Positions 37,906-46,883 of a stretch of DNA of 64,000 bases are shown here, piece after piece. Both the position numbers and the translations under genes were made by a program. Position 1 is the first letter of the stretch, and each line of letters opens with the position of its first letter. The notes under the pieces were generated by a model, which did no database searches, had not been told where the DNA came from, and worked only from the letters and a program-made list of their open reading frames with translations. The stretch lies in contig CAZQDZ010000003.1 of assembly GCA_964591455.1 (NCBI GenBank), positions 124,001 through 188,000 of the forward strand, given 5' to 3'. Origin of the DNA: RFSX01 sp964591455. Its GTDB lineage: Bacteria; Bacteroidota; Bacteroidia; Chitinophagales; Saprospiraceae.

Positions 37906-38934
37906 ATGAAAAAGGTTCTACTTTCTTTAGTTGTTCTATTACTAATAGCTGGTTCTGCTGGCTTTTATTTTTACAAAGTCATTCTTGCTCCCACTGTTTA
38001 CTTAGAAAATCAACAAGAAGAGATAATTGTACATATTCCGACTGGAACGGACTATTCAGATTTGAAAACAATTTTAACAGATAGCTCCATTGTACAAAAT
38101 GAAAAATCATTTGATCTAGTAGCTCGAATGATGCGCTTTACCAATGTCAAACCAGGCCGTTATACCATTAAGAATAATTGGAGTAATAAAAGTCTAATAT
38201 CATTACTGCGCTCAGGAAAACAATCTGCGGTAAAGCTCACTTTCAATAACCTAAGAACTATCCAAGACTTGGCTGGTTTTTTTTCTCATCGTTTGGAGCC
38301 AGATTCTACTGCGCTACTATCCTATTTTTTATCAGATGAGGTGTTGGATTTAAATGACAAAACAGAGGAAAACATCTTGACTCTATTTATCCCTAATACT
38401 TATCAAATGTTTTGGAATACAAGCCCTAAGAAACTTACAGAAAGGATGGCTTCGGAGCATGATAAATTTTATGAAAAGCAAAGAACTCAGAAATTAGAAT
38501 CGTTAGAACTTACTTCTGAACAAGTGTATACGTTGGCATCTATTGTTCAGAAAGAAACGCTGGTGTCTACAGAAAAACCACGCGTTGCTGGCGTTTATAT
38601 TAATAGGCTGAAGAGAGGTCAGTTGCTACAAGCCGATCCAACAGTTGTGTTTGCATCGGGAGAATTTGGTTTACGCCGTGTGCTTAATAAGCATTTGGCT
38701 ATAGACTCTCCTTATAATACTTACAAGTACGCTGGCTTGCCCCCAGGCCCAATTGCGATGCCTGATATATCAACGATAGATGCTGTCTTGAATTATGAAA
38801 AACATAGCTATCTCTACTTTTGCGCTAGTCCAGATAATTCTGGGAAACATCTATTTGCTAAAACACTAGTACAGCACAATCGAAATGCGGATAAGTACCG
38901 TGCATATTTGAATAAGAGGCGGATATATAAATAA
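37906..38934 (+). CDS. mltG: Endolytic murein transglycosylase MltG
   Basis: MltG cleaves growing peptidoglycan strands and sets their length. The 342-residue protein has one N-terminal membrane anchor (VLLSLVVLLLIAGSAGFYFY) and a periplasmic YceG-like domain. The catalytic Glu lies in LASIVQKETLV. Other signatures are AGVYINRLKRGQLLQADPTV, IDSPYNTYKYAGLPPGPIAMP and the C-terminal YLYFCASPDNSGKHLFAKT. It is coupled to panB with a 2-base gap, a pairing I cannot link by function. Confidence 0.94.
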   Translation: MKKVLLSLVVLLLIAGSAGFYFYKVILAPTVYLENQQEEIIVHIPTGTDYSDLKTILTDSSIVQNEKSFDLVARMMRFTNVKPGRYTIKNNWSNKSLISLLRSGKQSAVKLTFNNLRTIQDLAGFFSHRLEPDSTALLSYFLSDEVLDLNDKTEENILTLFIPNTYQMFWNTSPKKLTERMASEHDKFYEKQRTQKLESLELTSEQVYTLASIVQKETLVSTEKPRVAGVYINRLKRGQLLQADPTVVFASGEFGLRRVLNKHLAIDSPYNTYKYAGLPPGPIAMPDISTIDAVLNYEKHSYLYFCASPDNSGKHLFAKTLVQHNRNADKYRAYLNKRRIYK

Positions 38935-38965
38935 ATTTCTTATTCCTAATTAGAAAGTGAGTTAT

Positions 38966-39556
38966 TTACCTTCTCATGGCCTCATTAGACCGCTGCATTT
39001 TTTGTTGGATGTGATTGTCTTCGTAGTTACTAGTGCCTACCATAATCATCACATCACCATCCTGTTTGATAGTCCACTCTTGTGGCTTTTTATTGCCATT
39101 ATTATCAACCATCAGGATTTCTTGCCTTTCAGGATGAAAGTTATACTTTCCACTCCCATTAATGTCTTTATTCTTGCCATACTCATAAGTATGATCTTTT
39201 TTGAAATCTAGCCATATGCCAGTGTACTCACCAACTTTTGACATTTCACCGTTATATACAAACTGATATTCCCATATATCAGCTTCTACTAATGGATCTG
39301 TCTCTGGCATTGTTTTGAGCCTATGATTTAGTATGGATAATGCTTGGGATCTCCAAAGGTTTATCTGTGCTTTACCATGTCCAGCCGCTTTCCGCTTTTT
39401 ACTGGCTTCTCTGGCTTCTTTGATAACAGGATTTTCTTCAGGAGTAATATTAGTTGTGGGTTTGGATATAGGCTTAGGACGCTGTACTTTGTCGCTATTG
39501 CAAGACAATAGGATTAACGTAGACATAAGTATCAGCTGTAGGGCGGTTGTTTTCAA
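38966..39556 (-). CDS. Lipoprotein of unknown function, lipocalin-like C-terminus
   Basis: The 196-residue product has a lipoprotein signal ending LILLSC. A Pro- and Lys-rich linker (RPKPISKPTTN, then EAREASKKRKAAGHGKAQ) leads to a beta-rich domain with YTGIWLDFKKDHTYEYGKNKDINGSGKYNF. That pattern resembles small lipocalin-like or DUF-type domains of Bacteroidota. I see no active site. The gene is convergent with mltG and divergent from tilS, 13 bases away. Confidence 0.6.
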   Translation of the reverse strand: MKTTALQLILMSTLILLSCNSDKVQRPKPISKPTTNITPEENPVIKEAREASKKRKAAGHGKAQINLWRSQALSILNHRLKTMPETDPLVEADIWEYQFVYNGEMSKVGEYTGIWLDFKKDHTYEYGKNKDINGSGKYNFHPERQEILMVDNNGNKKPQEWTIKQDGDVMIMVGTSNYEDNHIQQKMQRSNEAMRR

Positions 39557-39569
39557 TTATTAATTTTAA

Positions 39570-40859
39570 ATGCTAAGATATAAATTGCTAGATAGGTTTA
39601 AAAAACATATTACAAATCAAAATTATTTTGCTGATAGAGGCAAAATTTTAATTGCGGTTAGTGGCGGCGTAGACTCAATGGTTCTGTGCAATCTGATGGC
39701 GAAGGCTGATATTCAATATGATGTCTCACATATCAACCATAATACAAGGAATGGAGAGTCCGATTATGACGAGAGGTTTGTGGTTAGCTATTTTTCCAAA
39801 TTGGACATAAAGGTAGAGGTCAAAAATATTTCTCATGGTGGGACAGGTAATTTCCATGATTGGGCCCACAACCAAAGATACCAGATATGGGAAGCTGCAG
39901 CATACGATTATATTCTCACGGCACATCATAGGGATGATAATCTGGAAACCATACTCATTAATATTTTCAATGGCAGGTCAGTTTCAGATATTCCTGCTCA
40001 GAATGGTAAAATTATACGACCATTACTTCCTTTCACGAAAGCTGAAATTCAAAAGTATGCCGAACTTAATCAAATTCCATATGTAGAAGATTCTTCTAAT
40101 CAGTCTGATGTCTATATGCGTAATATGATGCGACATCAAATCATTCCACTATTAAAAGATGAATTTAATGTATCAATTAAAATTGAGAATCTTGCAAGAC
40201 GTTTATCTGAAGATTTAAAGTTATTAGATAGGTTTATTGATACATCTATAGAATTAGAAAGATTGGATAATGGCGATATACAGCTGCATAAAGCGCAATT
40301 ATCAGACCCTACATTGATTTATCATATACTGAAATCATATGGTATAGGCAGAGCACAAGCTAAGCAGATGCATCATGCGCTTGGACATGTCGGAAGTATC
40401 TTTCATTCAGCTGATTATAAATTCTTAGTCGACAGAGATTATATTTTTATCAAAGCGTCTAAATCAGCTGAACAAAAGGAAGATCTTTACTTTACAATTG
40501 AAAAATTGCCCATAGATATTAAAACGCCGCAGGTATCTATTGAAGTGAGTCGTGTTTCTGATGTGACGCTGAATCAGTCTAATAGAGTGGCATTTTTTTC
40601 TGAGAAATCATTAAAGGGTAAGCAATTGTGTTTGCGTTATTGGAGAAATGGAGATGTCTTCTTTCCTTTTGGAATGAATGGAAAAAAGCAAACCTTAAAA
40701 AAATTCTTTGCCAATATAAAACTAGATAGATTCAAGAAATCTGATATCCCAATACTATGTGCAGGTGAAGAAATAATTTGGGTCTGTGGTTACAGGACAG
40801 ACGAACGATACAGAATAGAAGACTATAATTCCAAACTTATTAGAATAGAATTACTTTGA
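39570..40859 (+). CDS. tilS: tRNA(Ile)-lysidine synthase
   Basis: TilS attaches lysine to C34 of tRNA-Ile(CAU) using ATP, changing its codon from AUG to AUA. The PP-loop is ILIAVSGGVDSMVL. Other family motifs are SHINHNTRNGESDYDERFV, LTAHHRDDNLETILINI and RPLLPFTKAEI. The 429 residues include the C-terminal substrate-binding domain (LCLRYWRNGDVFFPFGMNGKKQTLKKFF). Its last 9 bases overlap the 3' end of the convergent gene. Confidence 0.95.
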   Translation: MLRYKLLDRFKKHITNQNYFADRGKILIAVSGGVDSMVLCNLMAKADIQYDVSHINHNTRNGESDYDERFVVSYFSKLDIKVEVKNISHGGTGNFHDWAHNQRYQIWEAAAYDYILTAHHRDDNLETILINIFNGRSVSDIPAQNGKIIRPLLPFTKAEIQKYAELNQIPYVEDSSNQSDVYMRNMMRHQIIPLLKDEFNVSIKIENLARRLSEDLKLLDRFIDTSIELERLDNGDIQLHKAQLSDPTLIYHILKSYGIGRAQAKQMHHALGHVGSIFHSADYKFLVDRDYIFIKASKSAEQKEDLYFTIEKLPIDIKTPQVSIEVSRVSDVTLNQSNRVAFFSEKSLKGKQLCLRYWRNGDVFFPFGMNGKKQTLKKFFANIKLDRFKKSDIPILCAGEEIIWVCGYRTDERYRIEDYNSKLIRIELL

Positions 40860-41714
40860 TTTGTCTTCAGTATCTTTGAATACTGGTTGTGGCCTAGGCG
40901 CTTCATCATAGACATGATTGAACAACTTTTCTTTGTACTTCCATTTTCCATCCTTAAAATAGTACCCTTCGTAAGTTCCATCAGGAATGGCTGTAGGCCC
41001 TTGTCCTGCTTGAAATCCCATCACTTCGGATAGATGGTCATGGACAATCATTTTCATGTCAACATTGTAATTAACAGTAACTGAGGCATCGGAAGAATAT
41101 TTCAGTACGAGTCTATTTTTATAAGTATCTCGATTGTCTTTGTCCTCAAATATTTCAGCGCCAAAATCTACAGCATTAGCCTTGACATATATATGGTCAA
41201 CAATCTTCTGGTTATCAAAGCGTCCATTCGGGTCATATCCAAATAAAACATAACCATCAGTATCTTTGTTCGGTATCATTTTGTAATACAAACATCCATA
41301 CCAATTTTCATGATTCGAACTGCTGTATTCTAGCTCTTGAGACACTTCATCATTTTTGACTAATTGGATAAAAGTACCATCAGGGCGGACAACAAATCCT
41401 CTAAAATCGTAAGTCTCATTATCACCTTTTATTAACCATGTAACCAATTTGAACTTGTCATCAGGAGTATCAAGAATAGAGATATACTTGAAGAACTCAG
41501 ATGAGTCTCTGTAAAAAGACTTTTGTTGCAGATATATATCAAATAACTCATCGAAATTTTCAGCTGCAAATGTTCTTGAACTGGCCTCAGATGCATTAAT
41601 CATGACATCAGCGTAAAATGTTAAATTGTCCTCTAACTTTCTATCACCAGTCTCCTGAGCTGCCAAATAAGAGAGAGACAGAATAGTGAATAACATAGTA
41701 AATGCGAGCTTCAT
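40851..41714 (-). CDS. Secreted protein of unknown function
   Basis: The 287-residue protein begins with a signal peptide (MKLAFTMLFTILSLSYLAA, cut before QETGD) and has no lipobox. The body is mixed alpha/beta with several aromatic beta strands (WYGCLYYKMIPNKDTDGYVLFGYDPNGRF). The tail is charged (KDTEDKSK). I recognise no family with confidence. It overlaps tilS by 9 bases at the 3' end and lies on the same strand as the upstream peroxiredoxin-like gene. Confidence 0.65.
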   Translation of the reverse strand: MKLAFTMLFTILSLSYLAAQETGDRKLEDNLTFYADVMINASEASSRTFAAENFDELFDIYLQQKSFYRDSSEFFKYISILDTPDDKFKLVTWLIKGDNETYDFRGFVVRPDGTFIQLVKNDEVSQELEYSSSNHENWYGCLYYKMIPNKDTDGYVLFGYDPNGRFDNQKIVDHIYVKANAVDFGAEIFEDKDNRDTYKNRLVLKYSSDASVTVNYNVDMKMIVHDHLSEVMGFQAGQGPTAIPDGTYEGYYFKDGKWKYKEKLFNHVYDEAPRPQPVFKDTEDKSK

Positions 41715-41764
41715 TGTATAGATATTTTGAACATGTAACGATTATTTAGGAACGTTGAGTACAC

Positions 41765-42280
41765 CTAAGTGACTTGATAATTTATAAAATCATTGTAGTC
41801 AGGTAGGTCAGATACAGTTCTATGGATAAACTGCTTTACGACTTTTCCTTTATGTATAAGAAAAACACCTGGCATCTGTCGGTTATCTCCAACTTGTTTT
41901 AGAGAGAGGTTATGTTCAGATTCTTTGGCAAGTTTATAGCCTCGAGCCCAGACTTTCAAACCAAATAATTGGCTAAAACGTCCCATTTTAAGTCCAAAAG
42001 CACGGTAAAGCCGTTTCTCAGCATCAGGAATTTGCTCTATATCCTTCAGTCCATATTCCTCAAAATACTGTTCAGCTATGGATGGTTCTGTCATGTGCAC
42101 AAAGATGACTTGCATGTTTTTAGACTCTAAAGTCTTTTTCAAGCTCGCAATATCGGATAAGGCTTCCCTGCAGAATATACAACCGAAATGTCTGAGGAAT
42201 ACCAATAATAAAGGAAATGATTTAGACATGGTGTCTAAATCATTTCCTTTATGTGTAATTATTCTAGTGAAATCAATCAA
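41765..42280 (-). CDS. Peroxiredoxin-like thiol oxidoreductase (AhpC/TSA family)
   Basis: The thioredoxin-fold core has the motif LLLVFLRHFGCIFCREALSDI with a CxxC pair, as in the AhpC-TSA_2/PRXL2 group, followed by KMQVIFVHM-like and PGVFLIHKGKVV segments. These are thought to act in peroxide or disulfide reduction in the cytoplasm. The start is uncertain. A TTG at 42280 directly follows the malate dehydrogenase stop and gives 171 residues. The ATG at 42229 gives 154 residues beginning MSKSFPLLLVFLRHFGC, which suits the family. That ATG is inside a perfect hairpin (42208-42252), so the gene may be controlled by it. Confidence 0.78.
   Translation of the reverse strand: MIDFTRIITHKGNDLDTMSKSFPLLLVFLRHFGCIFCREALSDIASLKKTLESKNMQVIFVHMTEPSIAEQYFEEYGLKDIEQIPDAEKRLYRAFGLKMGRFSQLFGLKVWARGYKLAKESEHNLSLKQVGDNRQMPGVFLIHKGKVVKQFIHRTVSDLPDYNDFINYQVT
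42208..42252 (-). repeat. Perfect 45-base palindrome (21-bp stem, 3-base loop) at the mdh/peroxiredoxin junction
   Basis: The arms 42208-42228 and 42232-42252 are exact complements around a 3-base loop. The hairpin begins 28 bases after the malate dehydrogenase stop. In the minus-strand RNA it is followed by TATTATTGG, a poor T-run. It encodes part of the long form of the peroxiredoxin-like protein (residues 10-24) and includes the ATG of the short form at the loop. It may be the mdh terminator, an expression switch, an RNase III site or a short dispersed palindromic element. Confidence 0.85.
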
Positions 42281-43261
42281 TTATTTTCTTCTAGATCTTC
42301 TTGATTTAGCTTTAGTTGAAGTTGCTGGTATTAACTTCATCTTCTTGAACGATTCTATGACTGCTTTTACATGTTTTGCAGAAGTTTTAAGCAGTTTCTT
42401 TTCTGTAGCATTCAGCTTTAGTGGTAGTATTCTTTTAATACCCTCTTTTCCTAATTGTACAGGGACACCTAAAAATGTATTTTTAATACCAAACTCTCCA
42501 TCTAACCATACGCTGCATGGGAAGATTCTGCCATCATCTTTTATGATTGATTCTGCCATTTGAGCCGCAGCAGCACCAGGTGCATACCATGCTGAAGTAC
42601 CCATAAGTTTCACCAATTCTCCGCCACCTTTCTTAGTTCGCTGAACTATTTTATTAAGTGTTCCCTTTGTCATCATATCAGTAACTGGTATACCTGCTAC
42701 TGTTGTAAATCTAGGTAAGGGTACCATGGAATCGCCATGTCCACCCATTAGAACTGCTTGTATATCCTTCGGAGAAACGCCTAATTCAGTTGCGAGAAAT
42801 GCTCTGTATCTAGCCGTATCAAGTATACCTGCCATTCCAATTACTCTACTAGAGTCTAATCCGCTTGCCTTTAAAGCGGCATAAGCCATAACATCCAATG
42901 GATTGGATACTATTATAAATATCGGTTTTTTTGAATACTTGAGGATAGATTGGGTTACTGATACAACAATCTTAGCATTTGTAGAAATCAAATCGTCTCT
43001 ACTCATTCCTGGTTTACGTGGTATTCCAGCAGTAATGATAACGATATCTGATCCTTTAGTATCTCTATAATTAGAAGTACCAGTTATTTTAGTGCTATAA
43101 TAATCTATTGGCGCTTGTTGCCAACTGTCTAAAGCTTTGCCTTTTGCAAAGTCTTCTTTGATATCAACAAGCACAACTTCCTTTACCAAGTCTTTATGTG
43201 CTAGGACATTAGCTGCAGTAGCGCCTACATTTCCAGCCCCAACTACTGTAATTTTACTCAT
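42281..43261 (-). CDS. mdh: Malate dehydrogenase (NAD), lactate/malate dehydrogenase family
   Basis: This TCA cycle enzyme oxidises malate to oxaloacetate. The start at 43261 (MSKITVVGAGNVGATAANVLA) puts the NAD-binding GxGxxG at the N-terminus; an upstream ATG at 43300 lies within the promoter region. The substrate loop GIPRKPGMSRDDL has the Arg residues of malate rather than lactate dehydrogenases. The catalytic Asp is in GMAGILDTARYR and His in MGGHGDSMVPL. The 326-residue chain ends in an unusual basic tail (TKAKSRRSRRK). The peroxiredoxin-like gene follows with no gap. Confidence 0.93.
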   Translation of the reverse strand: MSKITVVGAGNVGATAANVLAHKDLVKEVVLVDIKEDFAKGKALDSWQQAPIDYYSTKITGTSNYRDTKGSDIVIITAGIPRKPGMSRDDLISTNAKIVVSVTQSILKYSKKPIFIIVSNPLDVMAYAALKASGLDSSRVIGMAGILDTARYRAFLATELGVSPKDIQAVLMGGHGDSMVPLPRFTTVAGIPVTDMMTKGTLNKIVQRTKKGGGELVKLMGTSAWYAPGAAAAQMAESIIKDDGRIFPCSVWLDGEFGIKNTFLGVPVQLGKEGIKRILPLKLNATEKKLLKTSAKHVKAVIESFKKMKLIPATSTKAKSRRSRRK

Positions 43262-43297
43262 GTTACGAAATAATTTAATTTGTATAATATTGTGACG

Positions 43298-43305
43298 CAA
43301 AGTTA
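43298..43305 (-). promoter_or_regulatory. Bacteroidota-type -7 element for mdh; decides its start
   Basis: The minus strand reads TAACTTTG here, a match to TANNTTTG. Transcription would begin near 43294, so an ATG at 43300 cannot be used and the ATG at 43261 is favoured. A 9-bp-stem hairpin (43318-43339) lies just upstream. Confidence 0.5.
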
Positions 43306-43464
43306 TATATATATTTTAAATGTCTAATCATAGACATTTCCTTGAGCCTTTTTTAAGTTTTTCTGTGATAATAGTGTCACCCTGAAACAAAAGTCTAAAA
43401 TTATCACATCGGTTTAACAACTAATCATGTAATTAGATTATTACATTTAAGAAATATTTGAATT

Positions 43465-44961
43465 ATGAGATATATAGGAGTTATAATATTGTTCTTAGTA
43501 AGCATTCCTCTAGCTAATTCGCAACATTGGTGCGGTACGATGCAGGATGATGATTTTATGCAAAACCTGATTGATAACAAGCAGCATTGGGATGAAACTT
43601 TGGCTAGAAGTAGTCAAGCTAGATTTATACCGGTTACAATCCACTTGGTAGGACGTGATGATGGCACAGGAAGCTTTAGTGAAGAATTAGCTAATAGAGC
43701 GATGTGCTTATTGAATGAGCGATTCTCTGACTTGGGAACGGAAATGCATTTTTATGTTAAAGGGTTTAATAACATAAATGCCACTAGAGTATTTGATAAT
43801 CCTAGAGATAATATCGGATTTATGCGATCATCGAAGGATCGTACATCTATGAATATTTTTGTAGTTAACCAGATTTCTACTGGACCTACAGGAACGACTT
43901 TAGGATTTTTTACTGGCGGTATTAATGATTTTATAGTAATGAGAGCCCAAAATTTTGGTGATGCTTCTTTTACTCTTGAGCATGAATTAGGTCACTTTTT
44001 CACCCTAGCACATACACATAGAGGTTGGGAAGATGTTCCTTGGAGTCCTAACGATACATCAAGAGTTGAAATTATTTCCATTAGTTCTTCACAGTCATCT
44101 CCTGTACAAGTTGAGCTTGCAGATGGAAGTAATTGTGGGACTGCTGCAGACTTTTTATGTGATACACCAGCAGATTATGGAAGTACCTTTTTGTGTGGTT
44201 GCTGTACAGCACAGGGCATTTGCAGAGATAGAAATGGTGATGAATTAGCACCGATGAATAATAACATTATGTCTTACTCAGGTAATTGCACAGATTGGGC
44301 CTTTACACCTAATCAAATTACAGCAATGCAAGCATCTTTTGATGCACCCAACAGAGCTTTCTTAAGAACAGCAGAGAATGACGTTACTGAATTCACACCA
44401 ATAGTAGATTCTATAACTGGAATGTCTCCAGAACAAGGTGCGATGCTTCCACAATTTGACCGTGTAGAATTAAGCTGGGATCCTGTAGAAAATGCTGAAT
44501 TTTATGAAGTTGTTGTTAGAGGAGAGACATTCAGGACAGAGGAGGCAAGTTATGTCGTTACTACCCTATCACCGAATGAATTTCCAGTTGTATGGAGTGT
44601 AAGAGCATTTAATATTTTTGGTGGTGGTTGTTCTCCAAATGCTGAGTTATTTTTTGGTGTTGGATCCGATATGACTTCTGCAGTGAATAATATTGACTTC
44701 GTATCTGATGTCAACATATTTCCTAATCCTGCGCAAGAGAATAGCAATATCACAGTCTCATTTGACTCTGGCAGTCCTTTTACAGGAACTTTAAGTCTGT
44801 ACAATATCAATGGACAACTTGTATCTCAAGATAAAAATGTAAGATTTATTGGAGGCGATAATAGGCATAATATAAGTCTGAATGGAATATCCAGTGGGAT
44901 ACATATCCTTGAGATTCAAACAGAGAGAGGCACAGTAGTAGAAAAACTAATTATAGACTAA
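43465..44961 (+). CDS. M43/pappalysin-like secreted metalloprotease with T9SS type A sorting domain
   Basis: The 498-residue precursor has a signal peptide (MRYIGVIILFLVSIPLANS). The zinc site is H-E-L-G-H-F-F-T-L-A-H (bases 43981-44013) followed by THRGWEDVP. Thr stands where the metzincin motif normally has Gly. A Met-turn is seen in NNNIMSYSGNC, and paired cysteines (CGTAADFLCDTPAD, CGCC) fit the M43 cytophagalysin type. A fibronectin III-like domain (about 310-400) precedes a type A sorting domain (VNIFPNPAQENS to the end). The protease is exported by the T9SS. The sucC gene begins 20 bases later, a surprising partner. Confidence 0.87.
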   Translation: MRYIGVIILFLVSIPLANSQHWCGTMQDDDFMQNLIDNKQHWDETLARSSQARFIPVTIHLVGRDDGTGSFSEELANRAMCLLNERFSDLGTEMHFYVKGFNNINATRVFDNPRDNIGFMRSSKDRTSMNIFVVNQISTGPTGTTLGFFTGGINDFIVMRAQNFGDASFTLEHELGHFFTLAHTHRGWEDVPWSPNDTSRVEIISISSSQSSPVQVELADGSNCGTAADFLCDTPADYGSTFLCGCCTAQGICRDRNGDELAPMNNNIMSYSGNCTDWAFTPNQITAMQASFDAPNRAFLRTAENDVTEFTPIVDSITGMSPEQGAMLPQFDRVELSWDPVENAEFYEVVVRGETFRTEEASYVVTTLSPNEFPVVWSVRAFNIFGGGCSPNAELFFGVGSDMTSAVNNIDFVSDVNIFPNPAQENSNITVSFDSGSPFTGTLSLYNINGQLVSQDKNVRFIGGDNRHNISLNGISSGIHILEIQTERGTVVEKLIID

Positions 44962-44981
44962 TAATAATATTGAATACTTAA

Positions 44982-46181
44982 ATGAATTTACACGAATATC
45001 AAGCAAAAGAATTGATAGCTAGCTACGGTGTACCTATACAAAAGGGCATTATGGCAGAAACTATAGATGAAGCAATAGCAGCTTACAAAAAGATTGTAGA
45101 AGAATCTGGTGCAACTATAGCTATCGTTAAAGCACAGATACATGCAGGTGGTAGAGGTAAAGGTGGTGGCGTCAAACTTGTCAAAAATTTAGATGAGTTG
45201 AAAGAGAATGCTAGCAATATCTTAGGCATGATGCTGAAGACTCCTCAAACTCCTGGAGGAATGGATGGTTCAGGAAAAAAGGTAAATAAGATTTTAGTTG
45301 CTGAAGATGCATATGCCCCTGATTTTGATGCTTGTAAGGAATTTTATGTATCCATATTGATGGATAGAGAAAAGCAACAAAATGTAATAGTTTATTCTAC
45401 CGAAGGCGGGATGGATATTGAAGAAGTTGCAGAGAAAACACCCCACCTAGTTCATAAAGAGTGGGTGGATCCAGAGCTGGGTCTTCAAGCATTTCAGACA
45501 AGAAAAATTGCTTTTAATTTAGGCTTGTCTGGAGCAGGATTGAAGAATATGGCGAAGTTCATCTCTAAATTATACGCGTCTTTTCTAGGTGCAGATGCAT
45601 CATTGATAGAAATAAATCCGACCCTCAAAACAGGAGATGATCGGATAATAGCAGTAGATACAAAAATCAGCTTAGACGATAATGCGCTTTATAGACATAA
45701 AGATCTCGCTGAGTTACGAGATGAATCAGAAGAAGATCCGACTGAAGTAGAAGCAAAGAAAGTGGGCTTGAATTATGTCAAATTAGATGGCAACGTAGGA
45801 TGCATGGTTAATGGAGCAGGCTTGGCAATGGCCACTATGGATATAATCAAGTTGTCTGGTGGTTCTCCTGCAAACTTCTTGGATGTAGGTGGAACAGCAG
45901 ATGCTGAAAGAGTAGAACAAGCCTTTAGAATGATTCTGAAGGATCCTAATGTAAAGGCAATACTCATAAATATTTTTGGAGGAATCGTTAGATGCGACAG
46001 AGTAGCTCAAGGTGTGGTAGATGCTTATAAGAATATAGGAGATATTAAAGTCCCTATTATTGTAAGACTACAAGGTACAAATGCAGATATAGCCAAGGAG
46101 ATTATAGATAAGAGTGGGTTGTCAGTTCAGTCTGCTATAATACTGAAAGAAGCTGCAGCAGCTGTGAAAGCCGTATTGTAA
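44982..46181 (+). CDS. sucC: Succinate-CoA ligase (ADP-forming) subunit beta
   Basis: SucC binds nucleotide and, with SucD, interconverts succinyl-CoA and succinate in the TCA cycle. At 399 residues it begins NLHEYQAKELIASYGVPIQKG and has the ATP-grasp segments AIVKAQIHAGGRGKGGGVKL and LIEINPTL. The C-terminal ligase motifs LDGNVGCMVNGAGLAMATMD and NIFGGIVRCDRVAQGV are also present. The sucD gene is not adjacent. A strong terminator follows, so the gene ends its transcription unit. Confidence 0.96.
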   Translation: MNLHEYQAKELIASYGVPIQKGIMAETIDEAIAAYKKIVEESGATIAIVKAQIHAGGRGKGGGVKLVKNLDELKENASNILGMMLKTPQTPGGMDGSGKKVNKILVAEDAYAPDFDACKEFYVSILMDREKQQNVIVYSTEGGMDIEEVAEKTPHLVHKEWVDPELGLQAFQTRKIAFNLGLSGAGLKNMAKFISKLYASFLGADASLIEINPTLKTGDDRIIAVDTKISLDDNALYRHKDLAELRDESEEDPTEVEAKKVGLNYVKLDGNVGCMVNGAGLAMATMDIIKLSGGSPANFLDVGGTADAERVEQAFRMILKDPNVKAILINIFGGIVRCDRVAQGVVDAYKNIGDIKVPIIVRLQGTNADIAKEIIDKSGLSVQSAIILKEAAAAVKAVL

Positions 46182-46206
46182 GACATACTATTATGAAAAA
46201 CAAAGT

Positions 46207-46243
46207 CCGACATAATTATCAGAATTATGTCGGCTTTTTTTTT
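46207..46243 (+). terminator. Intrinsic terminator after sucC
   Basis: An 11-bp stem (CCGACATAATT and its complement) with loop ATCAG runs 46207-46233. It is followed by one C and nine T, starting 25 bases after the sucC stop. Confidence 0.92.
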
Positions 46244-46281
46244 GACCCTCAGTAAATTAGAGTCTCAGAATATGAGGGCAT

Positions 46282-46878
46282 ATGATTGACAACAGAAAAA
46301 ACTATCTTATCCATCCCAAGGTCATCGCCTTATACATTCTTCTTATAGGTGTGACGTCCTTATTTATTGGATTCAGTATTTCTTACATATACACAAGAGT
46401 TCAGTCAGGTGCTCCTGCATTTAAATTACCGCCGCTATTTATTCTAAACACATTCATACTCCTTGCCTCTAGTTTCACTTTAGTAAGGTCTATGAAATGG
46501 TATAGAGAAGATAGGACTGAGTCTTATAAACAGTATCTCGGCCTAACATTACTCCTCACTGTCTTGTTCTTACTTAGTCAGATTATCGCGTGGAAGGGAT
46601 TATATCAAGATGGGGTTTTCGTTAATCATAGCAATATGGCCTCATTTCTTTATCTTATATCTGGTGTCCATTTTGCGCATGTTATTGTAGGCATCCCTTT
46701 CCTTGCCATATTCTATTATAATGCCAAGAAAAAAATGGTGGAACCTGTCAGTGTTTTAATATATTTTTCCGATCCAGAGAAGAAAAGAAAATTGAAGCTG
46801 ATATCTGTCTACTGGCATTTTTTGGATGCGCTTTGGATCTATTTGGTTTTGTTCTTTGGAGTCAATCTTCTTTTTTGA
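46282..46878 (+). CDS. Heme-copper oxidase subunit III-like membrane protein
   Basis: The 198-residue protein has five predicted membrane helices and the subunit III signature SGVHFAHVIVGIPFLA. The final YWHFLDALWIYLVLFFGVNLLF matches the family's conserved WHFxDxxW end. It belongs to the short five-helix form of cytochrome c or quinol oxidase subunit III. Subunits I and II are not nearby, so this may be an extra or orphan copy. A terminator separates it from sucC, and its own promoter is not obvious. It is convergent with the DUF721 gene, 5 bases away. Confidence 0.87.
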   Translation: MIDNRKNYLIHPKVIALYILLIGVTSLFIGFSISYIYTRVQSGAPAFKLPPLFILNTFILLASSFTLVRSMKWYREDRTESYKQYLGLTLLLTVLFLLSQIIAWKGLYQDGVFVNHSNMASFLYLISGVHFAHVIVGIPFLAIFYYNAKKKMVEPVSVLIYFSDPEKKRKLKLISVYWHFLDALWIYLVLFFGVNLLF

Positions 46879-46883
46879 ATAGC

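Noticed and set aside
42078..42563. Plus-strand frame of 161 codons that shares a short peptide with the peroxiredoxin-like protein
   Set aside because: The shared peptide comes from the palindrome at 42208-42252 reading the same on both strands; the rest is antisense to conserved genes.
43364..43408. TGTGATAAT and its complement ATTATCACA upstream of the M43-like protease gene, recalling a CRP site
   Set aside because: The 27-base spacing does not fit a CRP site, and no other copy was noticed.
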